Positions 1-6,072 of a DNA stretch of 16,789 nucleotides are shown piece by piece (within the stretch, counting starts at the first letter, position 1; every line of letters begins with the position of its first letter). The DNA lies in the NCBI GenBank assembly GCA_001508595.1, contig LGHA01000010.1, positions 1 to 16,789 of the forward strand, written 5' to 3'. The notes under the pieces were generated by a model. It was not told where the DNA came from and did not search any database. It saw only the letters and a list, made by a program, of their open reading frames with translations. Both the position numbers and the translations under genes were made by a program. The stretch is from Anaerolineaceae bacterium 46_22 (GTDB lineage: Bacteria; Chloroflexota; Anaerolineae; Anaerolineales; Anaerolineaceae).

Positions 1-147
1 TCCCTGTTGTCCCACAAATCCGGGTTCTGTGCTTCTTTCTCTAAATTTGCCAGTTCATCTTTCTTTTTAGCTAAGTCAAAGATGCTCCTGTAAGTTTAGG
101 AGCTTTTCATAGGTCTCATTTAATCGTTCTGTTAAATCAATAGCCAT
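1..147 (-). CDS. prfB: Peptide chain release factor 2 (RF2), 5' end, read through a programmed +1 frameshift
   Basis: RF2 releases finished peptides from ribosomes at UGA and UAA codons. Only its N-terminus lies in the window; the gene runs off position 1. The ATG at 147-145 opens a 23-codon frame beginning MAIDLTERLNETYEK and ending at an in-frame TGA (78-76). Skipping one base at CTTTGAC and resuming with GAC (77-75) gives DLAKKKDELANLEKEAQ, then NPDLWD, which matches the RF2 N-terminal helical region. The zero-frame part reproduces the short RF2 leader peptide. A GGAGGA Shine-Dalgarno sequence lies at 156-151. The start ATG shares one base with the ftsY stop (TAATG), so translation is probably coupled to ftsY. 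The frame change is the conserved autoregulatory site and should not be taken for a sequencing error or pseudogene. I am very sure of the identity despite the truncation. Confidence 0.93.
75..90 (-). promoter_or_regulatory. prfB: RF2 programmed +1 frameshift site
   Basis: Read on the minus strand, the order is CAGGAG (90-85), CAT (84-82), CTT (81-79), TGA (78-76), C (75). This is the classical RF2 layout: an internal Shine-Dalgarno-like hexamer three bases ahead of a slippery CUU codon, followed by UGA and C. Low RF2 slows termination at UGA, favours the +1 slip and so raises RF2 synthesis. The sequence and spacing are directly visible; the feedback mechanism is known from the family. Confidence 0.93.
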
Positions 148-1070
148 TAGTCCTCCATTGTCCCTTCGAGAATGCCGCGTACAAAAGCAATCCGGTCAAA
201 TCGCTGTAAATCCTCAACACCCTCACCTAAACCTGCATAAAGTATAGGTAAGTCCAGCTGTTCCTTGATTGCAAATGCCATCCCACCTTTGGCAGACGAA
301 TCCAGTTTCGCCAATATGACTCCATTAATGTGTATGGCTTCCTGAAAGGCTTTAGCCTGTTGAAGGGCATTCTGCCCCGTAGTTGCATCCAAAACGAGCC
401 ACGAGGCGTGTGGAGCGCCCTGAAGCGCTTTCCCACTCACCCTGTGAACCTTTTTGATTTCTTCCATCAAGTTATAACGGTTATGCAAGCGTCCGGCTGT
501 ATCGACAATCGCAATATCTTTATGCCTTGTTACCGCAGCATTAATGCCATCATAAGCCGCTGCCCCAGGATCTCCACCCTCCTGGCCTGCAACCATTGGA
601 ATATTAACCCGATCTGCCCAAATTTTAAGTTGATCAATTGCTGCTGCTCGGTAAGTATCGGCAGCGACTAAAAGGACAGACCTGCCATCTTGCTCGTATA
701 AGTGTGCCAATTTAGCAGCAGATGTGGTTTTTCCGGATCCATTTACGCCAACCAACATGATCACAATAGGTTTTGTTGAGAAGTCAGGATAAACAGGTTC
801 AGCTAACCGATTGACCAACTCTTGCTCTAAGGTTTCAATAAGCTCAACGGATTGTGTGATCCCTTTCTGGTTAACTCCCTCACGCAATGATTCGATGACA
901 TCCATGGTGGTTGCCATGCCCATATCTGCCTGGATTAACAGCGCTTCAAGTTCCTCCCAGGTTTCCTCATCCAATTCAGAGGTGCCAATGAAATTTGCTA
1001 TCCTCCCAAAGGTAGCTTTTCTTGTCTTTTCTAAGCCTTTACGCCATTTTCCGATAATATTCTCTGCCAT
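147..1070 (-). CDS. ftsY: Signal recognition particle receptor FtsY
   Basis: FtsY is the membrane-associated GTPase that docks SRP-ribosome complexes at the Sec translocon. The 307-residue protein has a short N domain (about 1-95) and a GTPase G domain. Visible motifs are the P-loop GVNGSGKT (108-115), the SRP-family insertion motif DTYRAAAIDQL (138-148), DTAGR (190-194), the guanine-specificity motif AKLD (254-257, where TKLD is commoner) and a C-terminal GLGEGVEDLQRFD closing motif (281-292 region). It lacks the long acidic A domain of the E. coli protein, so membrane contact probably relies on the N-terminal helix, as in short FtsY proteins. The ATG at 1070 has only a poor Shine-Dalgarno sequence and follows rlmN by 33 bases. 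The gene ends in a TAATG overlap with prfB. Confidence 0.96.
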   Translation of the reverse strand: MAENIIGKWRKGLEKTRKATFGRIANFIGTSELDEETWEELEALLIQADMGMATTMDVIESLREGVNQKGITQSVELIETLEQELVNRLAEPVYPDFSTKPIVIMLVGVNGSGKTTSAAKLAHLYEQDGRSVLLVAADTYRAAAIDQLKIWADRVNIPMVAGQEGGDPGAAAYDGINAAVTRHKDIAIVDTAGRLHNRYNLMEEIKKVHRVSGKALQGAPHASWLVLDATTGQNALQQAKAFQEAIHINGVILAKLDSSAKGGMAFAIKEQLDLPILYAGLGEGVEDLQRFDRIAFVRGILEGTMED

Positions 1071-1103
1071 AACCGCTCTACTATTTCATTTCTAAACCAA
1101 TTG

Positions 1104-2153
1104 TTAATTCGATTCGCCTTCTGTCGCCAACTGCCCACAGCCTGCTTGAATTTCAATGCCGCGACGAAGCCTGACCGTACAGGAAATATTATGCGCTTCC
1201 AATGTATCACAAAATACCTGAGCCTGATCTGCGCTGGTCGCCTGTTCACCAAACTTTTTGGTAGGATTTAATGGGATCAGGTTTACATGGCATATCATAC
1301 CGCTAATCTTTTTCGCCAGGGCAAGTGCATCTTCTACTGAATCATTTACACCTTGAATCAACGCGTATTCAAATGTAATGCGCCTGCTTGTTTTATGAAC
1401 GTAATACCGACAGGCTGAAATCAATTCATCGACAGGATACTTCTTATTGATCGGTATCAACTTTGATCTTAAAGTATCGTCAACTGTATGCAAACTGATT
1501 GCCAGGTTGTATTGGTATCCCTCATCTGCAAATTGAATGATTTTTGGTACCAGTCCCACTGTGCTGATTGTAAATCGGCGAGCACCCAATCCAAATGCTC
1601 TTGGGTCATTTAACCGGTTTATGGCTGTGATCACATTATCATAATTCTGAAAGGGTTCACCCATCCCCATCACCACAACATTGGTGACATGGTCACCCAT
1701 TCCATCAAGCATACGGGCGAAATAAAGAACTTGCGCAACGATCTCACCTGAACTCAAGTTCCGTCTGAACCCCATTTGTCCTGTTGCACAAAATGAGCAC
1801 CCAATCCCACATCCAGATTGAGAGGAAATGCACAATGTGCGTCTTTCATCATAGTACATCAAAACTGCTTCAATATAATTGCCATCATTGAGTTTATATA
1901 AGGTTTTTATTGTACGGCCATCCTTAGATTCGATGGTTTTCACCGGGTCCAATGCCTTAAATGAGTAGGATTGATTCAATTTTTCCCTGAAATCCTTGGG
2001 CAAGGTTGTGATTTCATCCGGCGAAACGCGAAATGTTTGGTAAAGCGCTGTCCAAATTTGTTTCGCTCGAAACCCTGGTTGACCTAAAGCTTTCAATTGA
2101 GATTCAAGTGTTTCAAAATCAAGGTCATAAATAAGCGGTTGTTTTATTTCCAT
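1104..2153 (-). CDS. rlmN: Dual-specificity 23S rRNA/tRNA adenine-C2 methyltransferase RlmN (radical SAM)
   Basis: RlmN methylates C2 of A2503 in 23S rRNA and of A37 in several tRNAs, using SAM both as methyl donor and as radical source. The 349-residue protein shows the radical-SAM cysteines C115, C119 and C122 in CGIGCSFC. It also has both catalytic cysteines of the mechanism: C339 in EIQAGCGQL (the methyl-carrying cysteine, E. coli C355) and C108 (E. coli C118). GMGEP (163-167) and the SLHTVDD segment (220-226) are also typical. Length is normal. The ATG directly abuts the TAA of the upstream HAD gene and has no clear Shine-Dalgarno sequence, which suggests translation coupled to that gene. 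Cfr-type resistance methylases share the fold, but the general layout and housekeeping neighbours favour RlmN. Confidence 0.94.
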   Translation of the reverse strand: MEIKQPLIYDLDFETLESQLKALGQPGFRAKQIWTALYQTFRVSPDEITTLPKDFREKLNQSYSFKALDPVKTIESKDGRTIKTLYKLNDGNYIEAVLMYYDERRTLCISSQSGCGIGCSFCATGQMGFRRNLSSGEIVAQVLYFARMLDGMGDHVTNVVVMGMGEPFQNYDNVITAINRLNDPRAFGLGARRFTISTVGLVPKIIQFADEGYQYNLAISLHTVDDTLRSKLIPINKKYPVDELISACRYYVHKTSRRITFEYALIQGVNDSVEDALALAKKISGMICHVNLIPLNPTKKFGEQATSADQAQVFCDTLEAHNISCTVRLRRGIEIQAGCGQLATEGESN

Positions 2154-2945
2154 TTACAAAACCAATTCTGATAAATCCTGAGCAGTGATCTCAGGCGGTG
2201 GGTAATAATTTTTCACTTCTTCAATACGAGATGCACCTGATAATACCAGGGCAGTGTGAATCCCGGCAGCCTGTGCACCGGCAATGTCGGTTTCCAATCG
2301 ATCACCAATAGCAAGCGTTTCTTCAGGTAAAGTGCCCAGTCTTTTTAATGCCATTTCATAAAGCAACGGCTCTGGTTTCCCGATGATTTTTGCCTTTTTT
2401 CCAGTTGCAATCTCCAAAGCCCCAATGAATGTTCCTGACCCGGGAATGAAGCCGTCAGGTGTTGGCAAAGTATTATCTGAATTGGTACCAATAAAATCAC
2501 AACCAGATTGGAGTAATAATGAGGCTGTTTTTAGCTTTTCATAAGACAATTGAAAATCAAGCGATACAACCACAACCTCAATAATATCACTTGCCGTATC
2601 ATAGACTTCCATCCCGAAGCCTTCAAGGGTCTTTCTCAAGCTTGGCTGCCCGATGACATACAATCCTGTTCCCGTAGGGTATTTACTCTGCAAATAGATA
2701 CCTGTTGCCTGTGCCGAATTGATCACCTTATCATACGATAATGGCACCCCAAACTTAGCCAGCTTTTCTATATATTCATCGATGGTTCGTGTGGCGTTAT
2801 TCGTCGCAAGAATAAATTTCAAACCCAACTTGTTAATCCGATCGAAAATTGCTGCTAGATCGCCTATAGGGGAGGTATCGTGCCATAAAACACCATCCAT
2901 ATCGATAATCAAACCTTTGATATTCGGGAGTTGATCATAAAACAT
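2154..2945 (-). CDS. HAD-IIA family phosphatase (NagD/4-nitrophenylphosphatase-like)
   Basis: This is a cytosolic haloacid-dehalogenase phosphatase of subclass IIA, probably acting on a small phosphorylated metabolite; the substrate cannot be read from sequence. With 263 residues it shows motif I DMDGV (D15 nucleophile, D17 acid/base), motif II TNN (48-50), motif III K190 in GKPEPLLYE, and motif IV GDRLETDI (214-221). The alpha/beta cap typical of NagD-like enzymes fits between motifs II and III. I place the start at the ATG at 2945 because it has AGGA six bases upstream and puts motif I at the usual distance from the N-terminus. A longer frame from a TTG at 2984 would start inside a terminator hairpin. 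The stop codon abuts the rlmN start. It may clear phosphorylated by-products, but that is inference. Confidence 0.88.
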   Translation of the reverse strand: MFYDQLPNIKGLIIDMDGVLWHDTSPIGDLAAIFDRINKLGLKFILATNNATRTIDEYIEKLAKFGVPLSYDKVINSAQATGIYLQSKYPTGTGLYVIGQPSLRKTLEGFGMEVYDTASDIIEVVVVSLDFQLSYEKLKTASLLLQSGCDFIGTNSDNTLPTPDGFIPGSGTFIGALEIATGKKAKIIGKPEPLLYEMALKRLGTLPEETLAIGDRLETDIAGAQAAGIHTALVLSGASRIEEVKNYYPPPEITAQDLSELVL

Positions 2946-2951
2946 AATTTT

Positions 2952-2955
2952 TCCT
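2952..2955 (-). promoter_or_regulatory. Ribosome binding site deciding the HAD-IIA start
   Basis: AGGA on the minus strand sits six bases before the ATG at 2945. It lies just beyond the T-tract of the clpP terminator. It supports the 263-residue form over the TTG-initiated longer frame. Confidence 0.6.
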
Positions 2956-2958
2956 GTT

Positions 2959-2993
2959 AAAAAATGCCGGAAAGCATGCTGCAATCCGGCATT
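2959..2993 (-). terminator. Rho-independent terminator after clpP
   Basis: On the minus strand AATGCCGGA (2993-2985) pairs perfectly with TCCGGCATT (2971-2963) across a 13-base loop, giving a 9-bp stem. A run of six T (2964-2959) follows the GC-rich part. It lies between the clpP stop (3014) and the HAD-IIA start (2945), so it should end the tRNA-Leu/tig/clpP transcript. Only 13 bases separate its T-tract from the next start codon. Confidence 0.85.
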
Positions 2994-3013
2994 AATTTCT
3001 GCTTTGATTGGGA

Positions 3014-3619
3014 CTATTTCTCTGGAACTTCTAATACTTTATCAACAAGGCCGTATTTAACTGCTTCTTCAGCGCTCATGTAGAAGTCTCGTTCTGTGTC
3101 TTTGATAATTGTGTCAACAGTTTGCCCGGTAGCTTCTGCTAAAATCTGGTTGATGCGTTCCTTCAACCGCAAAATTTCTTTTGCCTGGATTTCAATATCG
3201 GATGCCTGCCCCTGTGCACCGCCTAAAGGTTGGTGCATATGGATCGTTGCGTGCGGTAAGGCATAACGCTGACCTTTGGTACCTGCAGCAAGCAGGACAG
3301 TCCCAAAACTAGCTGCAACGCCAACAGCAACTGTGCTGATCTTATTCGGGATCATGCGCATCGTATCGTAAATAGCCATTCCTGAATAAACCTGGCCGCC
3401 GGGAGAGTTGATATACATTTGAATACCACTCTCAGGGTCTTCCCTGCTCAGGTAAAGAAGCTGGGCAACGATCAGGTTAGCAACCTGGTCATTTATGCCT
3501 GAACCTAAAAATATAATGCGGTTTTTCAGCAGTAGTGAATAAATATCGTATGCTCGTTCGCCACGTCCTGAGGTTTCAATAACCATCGGAATGACTGAGG
3601 AAAATTCTTTATTAAACAT
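3014..3619 (-). CDS. clpP: ATP-dependent Clp protease proteolytic subunit ClpP
   Basis: ClpP is the serine peptidase that forms the tetradecameric chamber fed by ClpX, ClpA or ClpC ATPases. From the ATG at 3619 it is 201 residues. The catalytic triad is visible: S104 in GVAASFG, H129 in MHQPLGG, and D178 in DTERD. Spacing between the three (25 and 49 residues) equals that of E. coli ClpP. The ATG at 3619 is preferred over the in-frame GTG at 3625, because AGAAGG (3630-3625) lies five bases before the ATG and overlaps the GTG. The gene follows tig by 32 bases with no terminator between them, a common tig-clpP pairing, and ends at the terminator at 2959-2993. No clpX follows in this window. Confidence 0.96.
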   Translation of the reverse strand: MFNKEFSSVIPMVIETSGRGERAYDIYSLLLKNRIIFLGSGINDQVANLIVAQLLYLSREDPESGIQMYINSPGGQVYSGMAIYDTMRMIPNKISTVAVGVAASFGTVLLAAGTKGQRYALPHATIHMHQPLGGAQGQASDIEIQAKEILRLKERINQILAEATGQTVDTIIKDTERDFYMSAEEAVKYGLVDKVLEVPEK

Positions 3620-3624
3620 TTTCA

Positions 3625-3630
3625 CCTTCT
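3625..3630 (-). promoter_or_regulatory. clpP: Ribosome binding site deciding the clpP start
   Basis: AGAAGG on the minus strand lies five bases before the ATG at 3619. An in-frame GTG at 3625-3623 overlaps this site and would have no proper Shine-Dalgarno sequence of its own. Confidence 0.65.
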
Positions 3631-3651
3631 TTTTCTTTTATTTATCGATTT

Positions 3652-5217
3652 TTATTTATTTGTATTCTCGTCTTCTTCTGACAATTCTTCTTCAACTTCA
3701 TTCATCTCTTCACTAAGAGGAGATTCTTCGGTTTCTTCCGATTCTTCTTCAACAACTGCGTCGCTCGCTTCGGAAGCGGAAACTTCTTGAGCATCTTCAA
3801 CATCTTCAGAGATTTCCGTTAGTTCTTCAACCGCTTCTGCTTCCTCTGAATCCTGAGTATCATCATCGCTTTCCTCAGGGATTGGCTGTCCTGTGGCAAT
3901 CAACTTCAAACGTTCTTGAATTTGAGTGTTCATCGTGCGATTGAAACCTTCCATGCTAATTGCCCGAGAAAATTCTTCCGTTCCCATTTGCTTTTGCATA
4001 TCCTCAAGATTTCCAGAATTGTAGATTTCTGTCATGACTTGGTTAATGTGCTTATTAAACATTTCCTCATCAAGCTTTAATCCTTCTGCTTCAATCAGCT
4101 TATCCACAATTAAGGAACGCTCTAATCTCTGTTTCGCAGCAGGTCTTATCTCCTGCTCAATGAATGCATCCTCATCAATGCCCCTGAGCTTGAGATAGGT
4201 CTCATAATCCATTTTCTGCTCTTCTAACCTGGACCTGATATCCTCAAGAACATGTTCTTCCTCATGCTCAAGCATTTGTGGAGGATAATTGATGCTTGCA
4301 TTTTCAGTAATCTCTTCAAGAATAGTGTTGACGTAATCCCGAATGTAAGATTCTTCATGGTCAGCACGCATACGCACTTCCACCGACTTACGAAAATCTT
4401 CAGCCGTTTCATAATCGCCCAGTGTTTGAATAAATTCCTCATCCAACTCGGGCAGCTCCAATTCCTTAACGGATTGAACTTCAACCGTAAAAACTGCCGT
4501 TTTTCCCTGGAATTCCTCATCATCGAAATCTTCAGGATATTGATACTGAAGTTCTTTTGTTTCCCCTGCTTCAACGCCGATCAATTCTCGCGAAAAACCC
4601 GGGTAGGGCCATTCATGCTCTGAGGTTTCACCCTCTTCAGCAATAACAACCTGTTGGGGGGTCTTGTCTGTGATGATGGCATCTTCGCCTTCTTCAAGAT
4701 TTAAGAATTCTCCGCTCAGGCTAAAGTAAACCAGGTCGCCTTCGCCTGCAGGATGATCTGCAGGGACGATCGTTGCTGCATTGCGCCGCATTTTGTCAAT
4801 GAAAGCATCTACCTTCTTTGTATCAAATTCCTCAAGTTCAAAATCCTTGCGAATTTCTCGATACTCTCCAAGATCGATTTCTGGCTCAAGTGGGATCATA
4901 AAAACCAATTTTGGCGGATCATAAGTCTCAATGGTTTCAAGATTGCCCGATCCCGAAGGTTCAATCTCTGCTTCATCCAGTATTTTTGCATAATCATCAT
5001 CAAGCAAAATATCAAGTGCTTCCTGAATGATCGCACCTTCACCATAATGATTTAAGATGACATTATAAGGGGCTTTACCGGGACGAAATCCAGGAATTTT
5101 GGAATTCTTTGATATTTTCTTAGCTACCCGTCGTTTGTAACCTTCAAATTCTTGCTGGGTGTATTCAACGATAAGCTTTGCCTGTCGATCCTCTTGGATG
5201 GTTTTTTCAATTTTCAA
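3652..5217 (-). CDS. tig: Trigger factor, ribosome-associated chaperone, with a long acidic C-terminal tail
   Basis: Trigger factor binds ribosomal protein L23 at the exit tunnel and shelters nascent chains. The 521-residue protein has the ribosome-binding N-domain (about 1-115) with the signature GFRPGKAP (43-50), a central FKBP-like region (about 158-252), and the helical chaperone domain (about 255-442). Residues from about 448 to the end form a low-complexity tail: I count 36 Asp/Glu among 74 residues and a single Lys, at the very end. Usual trigger factors end near 430-450 residues, so the tail is an addition. The start is a TTG at 5217 with AAAGGA seven bases upstream; it gives MKIEKTIQED, matching usual trigger-factor N-termini, and no ATG fits. 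The gene is 33 bases downstream of tRNA-Leu with no terminator between, so it probably shares that promoter. Confidence 0.94.
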   Translation of the reverse strand: MKIEKTIQEDRQAKLIVEYTQQEFEGYKRRVAKKISKNSKIPGFRPGKAPYNVILNHYGEGAIIQEALDILLDDDYAKILDEAEIEPSGSGNLETIETYDPPKLVFMIPLEPEIDLGEYREIRKDFELEEFDTKKVDAFIDKMRRNAATIVPADHPAGEGDLVYFSLSGEFLNLEEGEDAIITDKTPQQVVIAEEGETSEHEWPYPGFSRELIGVEAGETKELQYQYPEDFDDEEFQGKTAVFTVEVQSVKELELPELDEEFIQTLGDYETAEDFRKSVEVRMRADHEESYIRDYVNTILEEITENASINYPPQMLEHEEEHVLEDIRSRLEEQKMDYETYLKLRGIDEDAFIEQEIRPAAKQRLERSLIVDKLIEAEGLKLDEEMFNKHINQVMTEIYNSGNLEDMQKQMGTEEFSRAISMEGFNRTMNTQIQERLKLIATGQPIPEESDDDTQDSEEAEAVEELTEISEDVEDAQEVSASEASDAVVEEESEETEESPLSEEMNEVEEELSEEDENTNK

Positions 5218-5224
5218 TGTTAAG

Positions 5225-5230
5225 TCCTTT
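5225..5230 (-). promoter_or_regulatory. tig: Ribosome binding site supporting the TTG start of tig
   Basis: AAAGGA on the minus strand stands seven bases before the TTG at 5217-5215. With no ATG in frame at the conserved N-terminus, it supports TTG initiation. Confidence 0.65.
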
Positions 5231-5250
5231 AAAATAAAAATTTTTTGTTA

Positions 5251-5332
5251 TGGGGAAGGAGAGGGTCGAACTCTCACGCGTTGCCGCACGTGATCCTAAG
5301 TCACGCCTGTCTGCCAATTCCAGCACTTCCCC
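5251..5332 (-). tRNA. tRNA-Leu (anticodon UAG)
   Basis: On the minus strand the 5' acceptor GGGGAAG (5332-5326) pairs perfectly with CTTCCCC (5258-5252), followed by discriminator A at 5251. The D-arm contains TGGCAGAC, and the T-loop contains TTCGA. The anticodon stem GCGTGA/TCACG encloses the loop CTTAGGA (5300-5294), giving anticodon TAG at 5298-5296, which reads CUA and, by wobble, other CUN codons. A long variable arm is present, as expected for class II tRNA-Leu; total length is 82 bases. CCA is not encoded. It sits 13-20 bases downstream of a strong promoter's expected start site and 33 bases upstream of tig, so it is probably the first element of the tig-clpP transcript and is cut out by RNase P and a 3' nuclease. 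Confidence 0.95.
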
Positions 5333-5351
5333 TGATCTAAAATGCACTGAA

Positions 5352-5380
5352 ATTATACGCGAGCGATATTTTATCGTCAA
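5352..5380 (-). promoter_or_regulatory. Sigma70-type promoter for tRNA-Leu-tig-clpP
   Basis: On the minus strand TTGACG (5380-5375) and TATAAT (5357-5352) are separated by exactly 17 bases: five of six matches at -35 and six of six at -10. The predicted start near 5345 lies about 13 bases before the mature tRNA 5' end. It is the best promoter in the window. Confidence 0.85.
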
Positions 5381-5398
5381 TAAGATCATCGTATTAAA

Positions 5399-5430
5399 TT
5401 GTAAGAATCCCATTAATGACCGAGTATAAT
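5399..5430 (+). promoter_or_regulatory. Possible promoter for the 139-residue protein
   Basis: A perfect -10 hexamer TATAAT lies at 5425-5430, about 38 bases before the GTG start. The -35 is weak: TAAGAA (5402-5407) gives a 17-base spacer, while TTGTAA (5399-5404) gives 20. It stands back to back with the tRNA-Leu promoter. Confidence 0.45.
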
Positions 5431-5467
5431 AATCAACCGTGGACTATTCAGACGACAAGGAGATTTT

Positions 5468-5887
5468 GTGACACGGATTATAGCGACATCAACACCAGGG
5501 AAAGAAAGAGCGCAGCTTAGCAAAGCAATCGTCATAACCATTCGCGAATTTATGCAGCAAAAAGAGCCGGATAAAAGCACTCATGACATGATTGCATTCA
5601 TTATCCTTGCTTTAGAGGAAATTGCTGAAGGGATTGACAAATCTGTCGCTGCCTGGGAAAAACGGGGCTATTGGGTAAAGGCTGATAAATATCGGATGGC
5701 GTGGCAGTGGGCTGGAATCACAGCTAAGAAATTGAGAATGTCATTTCAGAAAAATAATTGGGGTGAGATAGCAAATATCTTATTGGAAATCATGGAAAAA
5801 TTTCAGGATATTAAAGTTAGCAGCAGGCACCGTATGGGAAAACCCTGGCAAGGGGCACTGAAAACATTTAAAAAATCGAATCAATAA
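5468..5887 (+). CDS. Conserved-looking hypothetical protein, 139 residues, helical
   Basis: I do not recognise a named family. The start is a GTG at 5468 with AAGGAG (5457-5462) five bases upstream, a strong ribosome site. The protein is basic overall and predicted mostly helical: a first helical pair (about 15-32 and 38-62), a central aromatic and charged segment AAWEKRGYWVKADKYRMAW (61-79), another helix (about 96-115), then a basic tail with SSRHRMGKPW (118-127). There is no signal peptide, membrane segment or metal-binding cysteine pattern. The aromatic-basic centre and C-terminal SRHRxGxPW segment look like conserved family features and might bind nucleic acid, but that is a guess. It is the first plus-strand gene, divergent from tRNA-Leu and 185 bases ahead of the dehydrogenase operon. 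Confidence 0.75.
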   Translation: MTRIIATSTPGKERAQLSKAIVITIREFMQQKEPDKSTHDMIAFIILALEEIAEGIDKSVAAWEKRGYWVKADKYRMAWQWAGITAKKLRMSFQKNNWGEIANILLEIMEKFQDIKVSSRHRMGKPWQGALKTFKKSNQ

Positions 5888-5955
5888 GGTCAAAATTTCC
5901 AACCCAACGATCCCTCAGGTTTATTTTCTCTAAAATTTAGAATGATGATTGATGG

Positions 5956-6025
5956 TACTATTGGGAAGGGAGGAAAGGCAATGGAAAGACTAAGGAAGCT
6001 TTAGTATAAATACTATTGGTATAAT
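5956..6025 (+). promoter_or_regulatory. Candidate control region of the dehydrogenase operon: extended -10, inverted repeat, direct repeats
   Basis: TATAAT (6020-6025) is preceded by TGG, forming an extended -10 element; no good -35 is visible (5997-6002 is AGCTTT). Just upstream is a perfect inverted repeat TAGTAT-AA-ATACTA (6002-6015) in the spacer position, a plausible operator. TACTATTGG occurs twice, at 5956-5964 and 6011-6019, 55 bases apart, the second running into the -10. The first copy also forms a TG-G-TACTAT extended -10-like element. A ligand-responsive regulator is a reasonable inference, but no regulator gene lies nearby. Confidence 0.45.
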
Positions 6026-6055
6026 TTCGGGAAACCTACCTCACCCAAAAAACAA

Positions 6056-6067
6056 AGGATGCATCCT
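6056..6067 (+). repeat. 12-base perfect palindrome before the dehydrogenase start
   Basis: AGGATGCATCCT (6056-6067) is fully self-complementary and contains the only Shine-Dalgarno-like sequence (AAAGGA, 6054-6059) ahead of the ATG at 6073. The spacing of about 13 bases is long for a ribosome site. The palindrome could hide the site or serve as a protein-binding site; a chance occurrence is also possible. Confidence 0.4.
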
Positions 6068-6072
6068 CACCT

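Noticed and set aside
330..1095. Plus-strand open frames opposite ftsY (330-671 and 811-1095)
   Set aside because: They are antisense shadows with no family resemblance and no ribosome sites, while the opposite frame is a clear FtsY.
2946..2984. N-terminal extension of the HAD-IIA protein from a TTG at 2984
   Set aside because: The TTG lies in the clpP terminator hairpin and lacks a ribosome site; the ATG at 2945 has AGGA and gives the normal family N-terminus.
3620..3625. GTG start for clpP two codons upstream
   Set aside because: It overlaps the AGAAGG ribosome site, which is correctly spaced for the ATG at 3619.
4252..5055. Plus-strand open frames opposite tig (4252-4623 and 4753-5055)
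   Set aside because: They are Phe/Ile/Leu-rich products of reading an acidic coding region in antisense; no support as genes.
5218..5250. A/T-rich tract (AAAAAATTTTT) between tRNA-Leu and tig as a terminator
   Set aside because: It has no GC-rich stem; only a short A/T self-complement is present.
5207..5413. 68-residue minus-strand open frame containing a GEVLELADRRDLGSRA-like stretch
   Set aside because: It is a translation of the tRNA-Leu gene, a well-known false protein call.
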